Source of the DNA: a virus
IMG/VR virus record: IMGVR_UViG_3300035670_000458
Coordinates: 1 to 42,782 of that record
Strand: one strand, 5' to 3'
DNA length: 42,782 nt
Position numbers and translations under genes: made by a program. Under the pieces are notes generated by a model. That model was not told the DNA's origin. It saw nothing but the letters and a program-made list of their open reading frames with translations, and searched no databases. Positions 25,788 through 32,698 of the stretch are shown here, piece by piece; positions within the stretch are counted from its first letter, which is position 1, and each line of letters starts with the position of its first letter.

Positions 25788-27046
25788 TAAAATTCACCTG
25801 CTTTCCATTTTTTTGTTTCGTTATCTGACTGCACAATATATCCATCTGATATAATTATACTGCACTCTTCACCTGTCGAAACTCTTGTTGCTATGGCTTG
25901 TAGTTTTTCTTGTTCTAGCCATAAGCCAAACTCTTTCAAAGTATCAACATCCATTTGTTCAAGCTTATCTAAAAGGACAAAACCGCAATTTGGATTAAGC
26001 TTTCTGACTATAGCTGTGGATACTTTAAGTTGTTCTGATCCGCTCATGCAATCCCACTTTTTACCTTTATATGTAAGTTCGCCATCCGAAACAGATAACT
26101 CCGGAAGAGGAAGATTTACATTTTCCAATAACTCTTTTTTGGCCTGTTTTATTTCTTCAATTTGACCCGTGAGAGTTTCATACTGTCGAAAGTATTCTTT
26201 TGCTTCTTCTTCAGCCTTTTCTTTGTCAAGATTAGCTCTAACTTTGCGGTTAATTTCTTCGATGTTTTCAATATTTTTCTCAAGCTCTTCTGTTGATTCA
26301 TCGTGTAAGTCTAATGCTGATTTTTGAGCAATCTCTAAATCCTTAACGTATATATTGAGCTGCTTTTGTAATTCTGTAATCTGATTAGTGAGACTTTCAA
26401 CTTTTGACCGGATAGACTGTAAATTCTGACGTTTCCTTTGATTCTCTCCGTTTTTTGCAAGTATATCTTGTTGTTGCTTGATTAAATCAGAAGCGGAAAC
26501 TAAATCTTTCGGAGCATCCGGATGTGATATCATTTCTTTAGTAAACTTTGTTTTTTGGTCTGCTATTTGCCCGATAGCATGGCGCTTGTTATAAAGCTCG
26601 TTATATTTTTTTTCCAGATTGAAAAGAACGTCCTCAACTCCAATTATTTTTAAAAGTGTTTTTGCCTTTTCAGAATTGGAAGACTGTGTAAACTTAGGAA
26701 GGTCTAAGGCAAGTTGTTCCACAAACTCATTTAGGAGCTGCTGCCCTCCTTTTTTGCCTGTCGGGTCCATTACTTTTAAATCGCTATTTTTGCCTTTTCG
26801 TTCAACTATAATCCCATTTGAAAGAGTAATATGCAATGAGGGAGGTATAATAGATCCTTCTCTTTGTGCATCAGATGGGCGATATTTTTCACCACCTAAA
26901 GCCCATGCAATAGCATCTAATACAGAAGTCTTGCCCTGATTATTATTTCCTCCCAATATAGTAAGCCCTGATTCTGATAATTCTACTTTTACTGCTTTTA
27001 CTCTTTTTATGTTTTCAATTTCGAGTTTATTGATTTTTATGCTCAT
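25787..27046 (-). CDS. RecF/SMC-like AAA ATPase
   Basis: 419 aa, ATG at 27046 behind AAGGAGG. The N-terminus has the RecF/SMC opening (I-N-K-L-E-I-E-N-I-K-R-V) and Walker A G-G-N-N-N-Q-G-K-T (residues 32-40). The middle, about residues 150-305, is a coiled coil. The C-terminal lobe has a signature-like S-G-S-E-Q-L-K and a Walker-B-like F-V-L-L-D-K-L-E-Q-M-D. Such short Rad50/RecF-like proteins accompany Sak4/DUF669 in phage recombination modules. It is preceded by a terminator, so it may have its own promoter or depend on readthrough. Confidence 0.85.
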   Translation of the reverse strand: MSIKINKLEIENIKRVKAVKVELSESGLTILGGNNNQGKTSVLDAIAWALGGEKYRPSDAQREGSIIPPSLHITLSNGIIVERKGKNSDLKVMDPTGKKGGQQLLNEFVEQLALDLPKFTQSSNSEKAKTLLKIIGVEDVLFNLEKKYNELYNKRHAIGQIADQKTKFTKEMISHPDAPKDLVSASDLIKQQQDILAKNGENQRKRQNLQSIRSKVESLTNQITELQKQLNIYVKDLEIAQKSALDLHDESTEELEKNIENIEEINRKVRANLDKEKAEEEAKEYFRQYETLTGQIEEIKQAKKELLENVNLPLPELSVSDGELTYKGKKWDCMSGSEQLKVSTAIVRKLNPNCGFVLLDKLEQMDVDTLKEFGLWLEQEKLQAIATRVSTGEECSIIISDGYIVQSDNETKKWKAGEF

Positions 27047-27083
27047 TTTTTTGTATGCCTCCTTAATTTTTGTTTTCTTATGA

Positions 27084-27107
27084 AAAAGGACCCCTTAGAG
27101 TCCTTTT
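27084..27107 (-). terminator. Terminator at the end of the small early-gene cluster
   Basis: On the minus strand AAAAGGAC pairs with GTCCTTTT (8 bp) around TCTAAGGG, with a further T. The stop codon of the upstream gene lies within the loop. It separates the small-gene cluster from the recombination cassette. Confidence 0.75.
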
Positions 27108-27496
27108 AGCCTTTTTTCTGCCTCCAACCTTGCAGCGTAGATTTTGACGCATAAGCCCATAATTTCAGCAAGTTCTTTTGGCAATTCTCGTGCAATAAAT
27201 TCCTCACCTTGTTTGATTATTTCTTGTAACATATCTTTAGTACTGTCCCCTTTTGGTCTAGCCGACAGTAGTTCATTAACAGCTTCAGCTCCTCCCAACC
27301 GGGCTTTTTCATATGTTTCGGCAATTTTAGCGCATTCACTTTTAATAACCTTACCTATTTTACACACTTGACAATCACACTCTTTTGAATCTAACCTTTT
27401 TAGTTCTCCTGTTTTGCGGTTGTATTGAAATGCACCTGATTCAAACTCGCCTTTTTCAATTGCGTCAATAATAGACTTTAAAAATTCCTTATTCAT
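27095..27496 (-). CDS. Hypothetical protein with Cys pair
   Basis: 133 aa, ATG at 27496, overlapping the upstream gene by 8 bases. A C-D-C-Q-V-C cluster lies near residues 39-44, with the rest helical and charged. The cluster could bind metal. No family was recognised. Its stop lies inside a terminator loop. Confidence 0.65.
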   Translation of the reverse strand: MNKEFLKSIIDAIEKGEFESGAFQYNRKTGELKRLDSKECDCQVCKIGKVIKSECAKIAETYEKARLGGAEAVNELLSARPKGDSTKDMLQEIIKQGEEFIARELPKELAEIMGLCVKIYAARLEAEKRLKGL

Positions 27497-27899
27497 TTGG
27501 CACCTCTTCTTTTATTTTTTTTAATTTATCTTGCAATTTTCGGCTTAATTCGGTAAAATTAAGCCACAAGTTGTTTTGTTTCTCAACCGGAGCTTCAGGA
27601 AGCTCCTTTTCTGTTTCCAGAGATTTCTTAATAAGATTCAGCTTCTTTTTCGCAAACTCAAATCGTATAATAGCCATATCAAGATGTTCATGGTCAGCAC
27701 AGTTTAAGTCCTGCAAAGCCAGGTAGTATGCTTTTAAAGCATTCTTATATTGCTCAAATCTATTAACCGTTTCAAGGTTAATGTTGTGTTTCATCTTTAT
27801 TTTTCTTCTAATAATTCTTGCAAACAGAATATTTTCAAGTCTCCCAGTCCTCAATGCACGTTTCACAATGTCGTCATATCTTTCCAGCAGTTCAGACAT
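27489..27899 (-). CDS. Helical hypothetical protein
   Basis: 136 aa, ATG at 27899 behind GGAGGTG and overlapping nothing but the adjacent TAA region. It is nearly all helix, with a basic N-terminal third (R-I-I-R-R-K-I-K) and a charged coiled-coil-like C-terminus. No domain recognised. It may bind nucleic acid, but this is only a guess from charge. Confidence 0.65.
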   Translation of the reverse strand: MSELLERYDDIVKRALRTGRLENILFARIIRRKIKMKHNINLETVNRFEQYKNALKAYYLALQDLNCADHEHLDMAIIRFEFAKKKLNLIKKSLETEKELPEAPVEKQNNLWLNFTELSRKLQDKLKKIKEEVPNE

Positions 27900-28061
27900 T
27901 TATAGCACCTCCAACCATTTGTATATTGTTATAACTACCATTACGCAAACGCCTATGTAAGCTGCTTTCACCCTTTTCAAATACCAAACATCATTGTCCT
28001 TCAAAAAGCCGTACAGGCAAAGCAGAAAAACAATCAGAATAAGCGTTGCTAATATAATCAT
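27900..28061 (-). CDS. Small two-helix membrane protein
   Basis: 53 aa, ATG at 28061 behind GAGGAGG, overlapping the upstream frame's TGA (ATGA). Residues 2-19 and 33-47 are hydrophobic, giving two probable transmembrane segments around a charged loop. It is followed directly by the 136-aa gene. Function unknown. Confidence 0.65.
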   Translation of the reverse strand: MIILATLILIVFLLCLYGFLKDNDVWYLKRVKAAYIGVCVMVVITIYKWLEVL

Positions 28062-28198
28062 TTGTCCTCATCCTCCTCAAAGTGAAATTTTCGTTTAAAC
28101 CCTTCTACCCAAGCCCAAATCATCAGAAACAAAATAACTGCTGCAAAAATTACGCCAAGAGCTGCAAAAAAGTGTAGTAGTGTAAATTGTAAGGCTTG
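28058..28198 (-). CDS. Open frame for a membrane segment without its own start, possibly reached by -1 frameshift
   Basis: The frame is open from the TAA just above 28198 to TGA at 28058. It encodes F-A-A-L-G-V-I-F-A-A-V-I-L-F-L-M-I-W-A-W, a clear transmembrane helix, then a charged tail (F-E-E-D-E-D-K). No ATG/GTG/TTG precedes the helix, and the only ATG lies within it. It overlaps the end of the 49-aa gene in the -1 frame, where a T TTT TTG heptamer lies in the correct phase (28165-28171). Either the two form one frameshifted product or this is a decayed fusion. Confidence 0.4.
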   Translation of the reverse strand, partial: QALQFTLLHFFAALGVIFAAVILFLMIWAWVEGFKRKFHFEEDEDK

Positions 28199-28299
28199 TT
28201 ATCTTTGTAAGTTTCATGCTTTTCGAACGAATGCTTGCAAAAAAGAGGTTTGAGCTTAATCAGCATATCAACCAAATATACATATATATGTTCCATCAT
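28150..28299 (-). CDS. Small Cys/His-containing protein
   Basis: 49 aa from ATG at 28299 behind GGAGGAGG, overlapping the upstream stop by 4 bases (ATGA). The N-terminus is hydrophobic, followed by a C-K-H-S-F-E-K-H-E-T-Y motif seen in small phage proteins. It ends abruptly; a -1 shift near its end would add a transmembrane helix (28058-28198). Confidence 0.55.
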   Translation of the reverse strand: MMEHIYVYLVDMLIKLKPLFCKHSFEKHETYKDNKPYNLHYYTFLQLLA

Positions 28300-28997
28300 G
28301 ATGTTGCCTCCTCCAAAATTTTTTGATATTTCATTGATACGACAGGTAGCCAATATCGATTTGTTTTCTGAGGATCATTGGCGGCTCCAACGGGACAATA
28401 TTTTTTTTGAATCTCCGATAAGCTTGTTAGCCCTTTGTCTATGTAGTTAGTTTTCAAAAGCTTTGAAGTATAATCTATTCCTTCTTCTAAACTCCGAAAA
28501 CTAATCAGCCCCTTATTCCCCATTATCCCACCCGGATTGTTTAATTTTTTTACGGCATATGATGTCCCGCAACCCGTCTCATGCGAAAAAATAGCGGCTA
28601 ATAGCATCGGATTTACATTGAAGTTTTTTGCAGAAAAAAAGATGTATTCAGCCTTTCCTGCAAATACACCTTTAAGATTGTTTGCTATTGCCGCTATTAT
28701 TTTTTCGTCTTTTATTCTTTTTGCTCTTGCAAATTCAAATTTCAATTGTTCTTCTCGCTCAAAAGCTTCCATAATACTCTTTAGTTTTTCAACTTCTTGT
28801 CGGCTAGATTTCAATTCATCTTGCGTTTTTTTTATACTATCGTTTAAGCCGGTGTACTCGTTTATTGCATATGCTTCTATCGGCTGTCCTTGTGTAAGTT
28901 CTTTCAGCTTCATATTTCCCATGCAAGCAGCTACTATCATTGCGCTTACTCCTACAACCGCAAAAACCTTACTGTATAAACTTGTTTTCCTCCTCAT
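28296..28997 (-). CDS. Membrane-anchored glucosaminidase-like (lysozyme-fold) protein
   Basis: 233 aa, ATG at 28997. A basic start is followed by a transmembrane or signal-anchor segment (about residues 10-27). Then comes a coiled coil (about 50-95) and a lysozyme-like domain (about 100-230) with F-S-H-E-T-G-C-G-T-S (Glu140 a likely catalytic acid), N-N-P-G-G-I-M and a C-P-V-G-A-A-N-D-P end region. This resembles bacterial glucosaminidase domains that cleave peptidoglycan glycan strands. Unlike the endolysin it lies among early genes, so a role at infection or in lysogeny is possible. Confidence 0.75.
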   Translation of the reverse strand: MRRKTSLYSKVFAVVGVSAMIVAACMGNMKLKELTQGQPIEAYAINEYTGLNDSIKKTQDELKSSRQEVEKLKSIMEAFEREEQLKFEFARAKRIKDEKIIAAIANNLKGVFAGKAEYIFFSAKNFNVNPMLLAAIFSHETGCGTSYAVKKLNNPGGIMGNKGLISFRSLEEGIDYTSKLLKTNYIDKGLTSLSEIQKKYCPVGAANDPQKTNRYWLPVVSMKYQKILEEATS

Positions 28998-29115
28998 ATC
29001 TTACCATCCTTTCGTTTTCACGTTTTTCGGATGCCAAAACTCTGCGGTACTCTCCTGCCAGTGCTGCTAATGCCGCTATGCTAAGTAAAAAGAACAGAAA
29101 GTAATGTATCTTCAA
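28969..29115 (-). CDS. Small single-pass membrane protein
   Basis: 48 aa from TTG at 29115 behind GGGAGAGGTG; the TTG overlaps the upstream TGA. Residues 4-22 form one transmembrane helix, followed by a charged helical tail (S-E-K-R-E-N-E-R). It overlaps the start of the glucosaminidase-like gene by 29 bases, so the two are coupled and may act together. Confidence 0.6.
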   Translation of the reverse strand: MKIHYFLFFLLSIAALAALAGEYRRVLASEKRENERMVRYEEENKFIQ

Positions 29116-29318
29116 TCTCTCACCTCTCCCTTCACTATTATATGTTTCCATTTTTCGTAAAACTCAACCCCTGCAACAACCTGATTCAAAATGTTCTCAT
29201 TACTAACTGTCATTCCACGGTCAATAACGACCTGATTCTTCGCCGCCATTGCGTCAAATGCAAAACGGTAAGCCTCATCACTTACCGTTCCTATTTGCTT
29301 CTCAATCAGCTTTTTCAT
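29112..29318 (-). CDS. Small hypothetical protein
   Basis: 68 aa, ATG at 29318 with GAGGAG about ten bases upstream. Mixed helical sequence with no recognisable motif. Overlaps its neighbours on both sides (17 and 4 bases) in a tight series of small genes. Confidence 0.65.
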   Translation of the reverse strand: MKKLIEKQIGTVSDEAYRFAFDAMAAKNQVVIDRGMTVSNENILNQVVAGVEFYEKWKHIIVKGEVRD

Positions 29319-29460
29319 TGGGTCTTTGCTCCTCTTCCCAGATTTTAAAATCTTGCGCTAAAAAATTTAAAAACTCTTCTGTGTTTGCTGTGCGATTTAA
29401 AATTTCAGTATTCACGGGCTTCATGGTTTTGCGGTCAAGTGTTATTCTCATGCATTTCAT
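29302..29460 (-). CDS. Small hypothetical protein, 52 aa
   Basis: ATG at 29460 behind GAGGTGAAAG; a second ATG three codons on (29451) is possible. It overlaps the end of the repeat-protein gene by 26 bases and the next gene by 17. The N-terminus (M-R-I-T-L-D-R-K-T) is beta-like, and the rest is helical and acidic with E-E-E-Q near the end. No family recognised. Support comes from the ribosome site and tight overlaps. Confidence 0.6.
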   Translation of the reverse strand: MKCMRITLDRKTMKPVNTEILNRTANTEEFLNFLAQDFKIWEEEQRPNEKAD

Positions 29461-30283
29461 TTTCTTTCACCTCACTACACACATACGTTCCCAATATAAT
29501 ATTTTTTGGCTCTTCTTTTGCTTTTATAGTTGCAAATTCTTTCTTTCTGCTGATTTTTATTTTTAGCCCGGCGTATATACCGTGATCTTCGCCAGCTTTG
29601 ATTCCCCAGCCAGCTTTGATTCCCCAGCCAGCTTCGATTCCCCAGCCAGCTTTGATTCCCTCGCCAGCTTTGATTCCCCGGCCAGCTTCGATTCCCTCGC
29701 CAGCTTTGATTCCCTCGCCAGCTTCGATTCCCCAGCCAGCTTTGATTCCCTCGCCAGCTTCGATTCCCCGGCCAGCTTCGATTCCCTCGCCAGCTTTGAT
29801 TCCCCAGCCAGCTTCGATTCCCTCGCCAGCTTTGATTCCCTCGCCAGCTTTGATTCCCCAGCCAGCTTTGATTCCCCAGCCAGCTTCGATTCCCCAGCCA
29901 GCTTTGATTCCCCAGCCAGCTTTGATTCCCCAGCCAGCTTCGATTCCCCAGCCAGCTTTGATTCCCTCGCCAGCTTCGATTCCCCGGCCAGCTTTGATTC
30001 CCCGGCCGCTGATCAAACATTTAGCTACTTTAATTGCACCTTTTACAAAAATTTTTCCTGCGAAGAAAATTGATGCTTCCGTAACAAGCTCGTCCACTTC
30101 CAAAACTGTGTTAGTCGAGCCTGCGTGTTGAAGTAACCACATTGCCCAGTTGTTTCTATTTTCGATTGCAAGCTTATCAAGGACTTTCTGATATTCCCCT
30201 CCTTCCGGAAAGGCATTACAAAACCATTTCAGTCCGCCATTACAAGCTTGTTTTTCTTTTAAAAATTCAATTGTAATTTTCAA
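29435..30283 (-). CDS. Hexapeptide tandem-repeat protein
   Basis: 282 aa from TTG at 30283 (K-I-T-I-E-F-L) with AAAGGAGAG six bases upstream; longer starts lack a site. Residues 1-75 are a small domain with W-F-C-N-A-F-P-E-G-G-E-Y and N-R-N-N-W-A-M-W-L-L-Q segments, seen in several phage proteins with similar repeats. Residues about 94-231 are 23 perfect hexads G-I-[K/E]-A-G-[W/E/R]. A basic, Lys-rich C-terminus follows. A six-residue period fits a beta-solenoid, perhaps a left-handed beta-helix. Function unknown. It lies between rha and the small early genes. Confidence 0.75.
   Translation of the reverse strand: MKITIEFLKEKQACNGGLKWFCNAFPEGGEYQKVLDKLAIENRNNWAMWLLQHAGSTNTVLEVDELVTEASIFFAGKIFVKGAIKVAKCLISGRGIKAGRGIEAGEGIKAGWGIEAGWGIKAGWGIKAGWGIEAGWGIKAGWGIKAGEGIKAGEGIEAGWGIKAGEGIEAGRGIEAGEGIKAGWGIEAGEGIKAGEGIEAGRGIKAGEGIKAGWGIEAGWGIKAGWGIKAGEDHGIYAGLKIKISRKKEFATIKAKEEPKNIILGTYVCSEVKENEMHENNT
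29591..30004. repeat. 18-bp tandem repeat, 23 units
   Basis: On the plus strand each unit is a triplet CCA, CTC or CCG, then GCCAGCTT, then T or C, then GATTCC. Only the triplet (Trp, Glu or Arg codon) and the single T/C (Lys or Glu codon) vary. The remaining bases are invariant, apart from TTC in place of CTC at the plus-strand edge. All three frames of both strands are mostly open here, giving false ORFs. Confidence 0.95.
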
Positions 30284-30658
30284 ATTAATCTCTCCTTTTT
30301 TTGTAAATTTGTTATAAAGTAAAGGCCTAAGAGCATACCACACTGATAAAAAATTACAATACTAATTTTAACTTCTTCGCCTCCTACCGCTCCACCCCTA
30401 CTCCTCACTTTCGGAATGTCTAACGTGCTTTCGCCAACTCGTTCATCGGAGACTCGGCACTGACTGCGTGCCTTATTTAGTTTTTCTTCTTGCAGCCTTG
30501 CCTTACAATTACTTTTAGTGCGTTGAATTACGGGGACTACTAAAATAACTAACAAAAACTGACTTCTGAAAAACTAAATGTTTGTTAATTGTGTCAATTG
30601 CTTTATTTGTAAATACGTGGTAAATTTACTGCAGGTCTTTGAAAAGTTAATAATTTAG
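30284..30658. other. Gene-free interval with a GC-richer core
   Basis: No credible gene. The core (about 30380-30540) is clearly GC-richer than its surroundings and contains a short GGCAC/GTGCC stem on the minus strand. A minus-strand TTGACA (30592-30597) lacks a convincing -10. A 91-codon open frame here starts at TTG without a ribosome site. A structured RNA or decayed insertion is possible. Confidence 0.5.
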
Positions 30659-31381
30659 TTAACAGGCAATTGCTTTGATGCTTAAGGTTCTGAATTTACT
30701 TGTGAGTTTTTCTTTGCGTGTTTCATAGTCAAGCCCTGCTTCGATAAGACCTATGTCAAGGCGTTGCAACTTGCGTATTGCTTCAATTTGAAAATTACTC
30801 AGGTACGGACGAATACTTGCGGTTTCTGCCGGGATGTTATTGACCTCTTTAAACTTCTTTGCCGGCATGCCGAGAACAATACGGTTTATCATGTCAATTT
30901 CGTTGCTAAAATGGTAAGGTCTTGGCTCTTCATGAGCAGCCTGTATAGCTTCTGTGAACTCAGGGAATTCAACTTTTGCCAAAGAAATGTTTTCGATAAA
31001 CTCTTCCATCTCGTTAAAACGATTGACATATGCAATTTTGAACTTTAAAGCTTTATCTCCTGTAAATCCCATAGCTAACAACGCAAATCCATCACGGCTC
31101 ATTTCATACATAGGTAATTTTCTTCCAGTGGAATCTTTGTAATTACTCAGCGTAAAATTCCGCTCAGTAAAATTTTTACTCACCCCAAAATTGGGGGCAG
31201 TGATTTTTTCTGAGGTGTCCTCATTTTTGAGGAGTCCTTCGATTATTTCTTGGATATCTCTTAAAACATGGTCATGCCTTTTTTCAAAAATCTCTGCTAC
31301 TTTTAAGCTGGTAACGATTGCCTTACCTTTTTTCTCAGTTACTCCGTAGATATCATTGAAGCTTGCTATATTGGTAGACAT
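30659..31381 (-). CDS. Rha-family phage regulatory protein (antirepressor type)
   Basis: 240 aa, ATG at 31381 behind GAGAGGAG. Residues about 20-120 fit the pRha domain: S-L-K-V-A-E-I-F-E-K-R-H-D-H-V-L-R-D-I, then Y-E-M-S-R-D-G-F-A-L-L-A-M-G-F-T-G and A-L-K-F-K-I-A-Y-V-N-R-F-N-E-M-E. The C-terminal 100 residues look like a further helical DNA-binding or oligomer domain. The family interferes with phage growth in some hosts and often acts as an antirepressor. It is the second gene of the early leftward operon after the Cro-like gene. Confidence 0.85.
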   Translation of the reverse strand: MSTNIASFNDIYGVTEKKGKAIVTSLKVAEIFEKRHDHVLRDIQEIIEGLLKNEDTSEKITAPNFGVSKNFTERNFTLSNYKDSTGRKLPMYEMSRDGFALLAMGFTGDKALKFKIAYVNRFNEMEEFIENISLAKVEFPEFTEAIQAAHEEPRPYHFSNEIDMINRIVLGMPAKKFKEVNNIPAETASIRPYLSNFQIEAIRKLQRLDIGLIEAGLDYETRKEKLTSKFRTLSIKAIAC

Positions 31382-31464
31382 GGTTATGCTCCTCTCAATT
31401 GTTTAAGATAGAAATGATTTTTCAGTGGTGCTCATATTGTCCGGTAAAGATGGCATCTGATTTA

Positions 31465-31719
31465 TTAAGCTCCTTTCTGTTTTTTTGTTATCATTTTGTG
31501 AACTTCAGGATCAAAAAAAATATCGGTGACAGACACATTAAGAAATTTAGATATTAAATACATTTCATTTTCATTAAATCTTCCGTGTCCATTAATTTTT
31601 AAACTAAGATTGCTTTTTGGGGTTCCGATAGCTTCTGCAACTTCTGTCATAGTTTTACCGGCTAAAGCAATTGCTGCTTTTAATCTTAAATTAACCGGCC
31701 TTTTAGATTTAGATTTCAT
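31465..31719 (-). CDS. Cro-like XRE-family regulator
   Basis: 84 aa, ATG at 31719 behind GAGGTG. An XRE helix-turn-helix occupies residues about 10-65 (M-T-E-V-A-E-A-I-G-T-P-K-S-N-L-S). It is the first gene leftward from the switch and divergent from the CI-like gene, which is the Cro position. Its own promoter (31763-31791) overlaps two operator-like palindromes. Its last codons contain an exact 16-bp copy of the operator region sequence (31488-31503). Confidence 0.85.
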   Translation of the reverse strand: MKSKSKRPVNLRLKAAIALAGKTMTEVAEAIGTPKSNLSLKINGHGRFNENEMYLISKFLNVSVTDIFFDPEVHKMITKKQKGA

Positions 31720-31747
31720 TATTATTCACCTCACTTTTAGTTATCAT

Positions 31748-31786
31748 TTTGTGAACAACTATATTGTATTATAAATTTGTGAACAA
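31748..31786. promoter_or_regulatory. Operator pair TTTGTGAACAA
   Basis: Two identical 11-mers with a TTGT-GA-ACAA dyad lie at 31748-31758 and 31776-31786. The first is just downstream of the early -10 and the second between -35 and -10, ideal for repression. A weaker TTTGTGTAC lies at 31816-31824 toward the repressor gene. Confidence 0.75.
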
Positions 31787-31791
31787 GTCAA
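31763..31791 (-). promoter_or_regulatory. Early leftward promoter (PR-like)
   Basis: On the minus strand: -35 TTGACT (31786-31791), 17-base spacer, -10 TACAAT (31763-31768). It transcribes cro, rha and the early genes and overlaps both operator copies. Confidence 0.8.
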
Positions 31792-31828
31792 TGTGTTTTT
31801 GAAAAATATTATAATTTTGTGTACTTTG

Positions 31829-31857
31829 TTTTGTTTAGAATAATTTTACTTTATAAT
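31829..31857 (+). promoter_or_regulatory. Repressor promoter (putative)
   Basis: A perfect -10 TATAAT lies at 31852-31857, with a weak -35-like TTTTGT at 31829-31834 (17-base spacer). The resulting leader before the repressor's ribosome site would be very short. The weak -35 is compatible with autoregulated maintenance transcription. Confidence 0.55.
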
Positions 31858-31878
31858 AAATTGGAAAGGAGAATATCA

Positions 31879-32433
31879 ATGGCCACATTTGGAGAGCGTT
31901 TTAAGCAATTAAGAAATGAATACGATAAAACATTAGATGAAATGAAGGATGTACTTCAAACTACTAAGTCAACACTAAGCCATTACGAGAATAACCATAG
32001 AACTCCAAAAATAGATTTTGCAAAAAAAGCGGCGGAATATTTTAATGTGACAGTTGATTATATAATGGGTGAATCTGATATAAAACGTTCAAATAATAAA
32101 GAAGAAAACGCTTCCACAGAAGTGAAGGAACTGCTAAGTGTATTTAATAAATTAACCGGGAAAGAGAAGAAATACGTAATAGAGGACCTGCGCGGCATCC
32201 AAGCAAATAAGGCTCCTTATTATTACTTTATATTAGAAAAGGATGAATATGAAGATATAACAGACCCTAAAATGAGTACGACTGAAAAATTGGATTTCAT
32301 TTCAAAAAACAATACGTTTGAAAATTTACTGTCAAAAGAGCCTACAAGAATACCTGACAACATGTTTCTTTACTCTCTGAATAAGGATATTGTAGATGAT
32401 TACTTAGCCAAGAAGCACAAACCCAATAAATAA
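31879..32433 (+). CDS. CI-like repressor (XRE family)
   Basis: 184 aa from ATG at 31879 behind AAAGGAG; an upstream in-frame start lacks a site and lies within the promoter. Residues about 5-65 are a helix-turn-helix (L-D-E-M-K-D-V-L-Q-T-T-K-S-T-L-S) ending in the F-N-V-T-V-D-Y-I-M-G hallmark. The C-terminal 110 residues are helical and charged and lack a LexA/S24 peptidase (no S-x-M or Lys pair), so SOS self-cleavage is unlikely; the neighbouring Rha-type antirepressor may provide induction. It is the first gene of the rightward lysogeny operon. Confidence 0.85.
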   Translation: MATFGERFKQLRNEYDKTLDEMKDVLQTTKSTLSHYENNHRTPKIDFAKKAAEYFNVTVDYIMGESDIKRSNNKEENASTEVKELLSVFNKLTGKEKKYVIEDLRGIQANKAPYYYFILEKDEYEDITDPKMSTTEKLDFISKNNTFENLLSKEPTRIPDNMFLYSLNKDIVDDYLAKKHKPNK

Positions 32434-32653
32434 TATTTTCGTATTTGGGTACCGAATCATCGGAGGCGATTATACTTAGTGGCTGGCACAGAACCCCGCC
32501 TTGATAATCTTTGTTTATATACACGACTGATTCTGTCTCTATGCTTCTTAAAGAGGGATGCCTGTCTTCATCAGGAAGATATTCAATTTTTTTGTTCGGT
32601 ATGTGCTCATTTGGTAAATTTACATGCGTTATCGTAATTTTTGGATTCAACAT
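32342..32653 (-). CDS. Possible small antisense-side gene converging on the repressor
   Basis: A 103-codon minus-strand frame begins at ATG 32653 with AAGGAG ten bases upstream and overlaps the 3' end of the repressor gene by 92 bases. Its first 75 residues (N-P-K-I-T-I-T-H-V-N-L-P) look protein-like, while the overlapped part may be a shadow. It fills the otherwise empty interval 32434-32698. No homology recognised; it could be non-coding. Confidence 0.3.
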   Translation of the reverse strand: MLNPKITITHVNLPNEHIPNKKIEYLPDEDRHPSLRSIETESVVYINKDYQGGVLCQPLSIIASDDSVPKYENIIYWVCASWLSNHLQYPYSESKETCCQVFL

Positions 32654-32698
32654 AAACAACACACTCCTTAAATAAAATTTTTGAAAGGACTTGATAAT

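Noticed and set aside
29591-30004. CRISPR array or diversity-generating retroelement target
   Set aside because: Units are contiguous 18-mers without spacers, and no Cas gene, reverse transcriptase or template repeat is present.
29475-30131. Long open frames on both strands across the 18-bp repeat array (rich in Ser-Phe-Asp, Pro-Ala or Asn-Arg-Ser-Trp units)
   Set aside because: Stop-free 18-bp units open all frames automatically. Only the minus-strand frame with a ribosome site and a non-repeat N-terminal domain is credible.
30280-30555. 91-codon minus-strand frame before the repeat protein
   Set aside because: Starts at TTG without a ribosome site; composition is unlike neighbouring genes. 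Treated as non-coding.
31879-32433. LexA-type self-cleaving repressor
   Set aside because: No S24 peptidase motif is visible in the C-terminal part.
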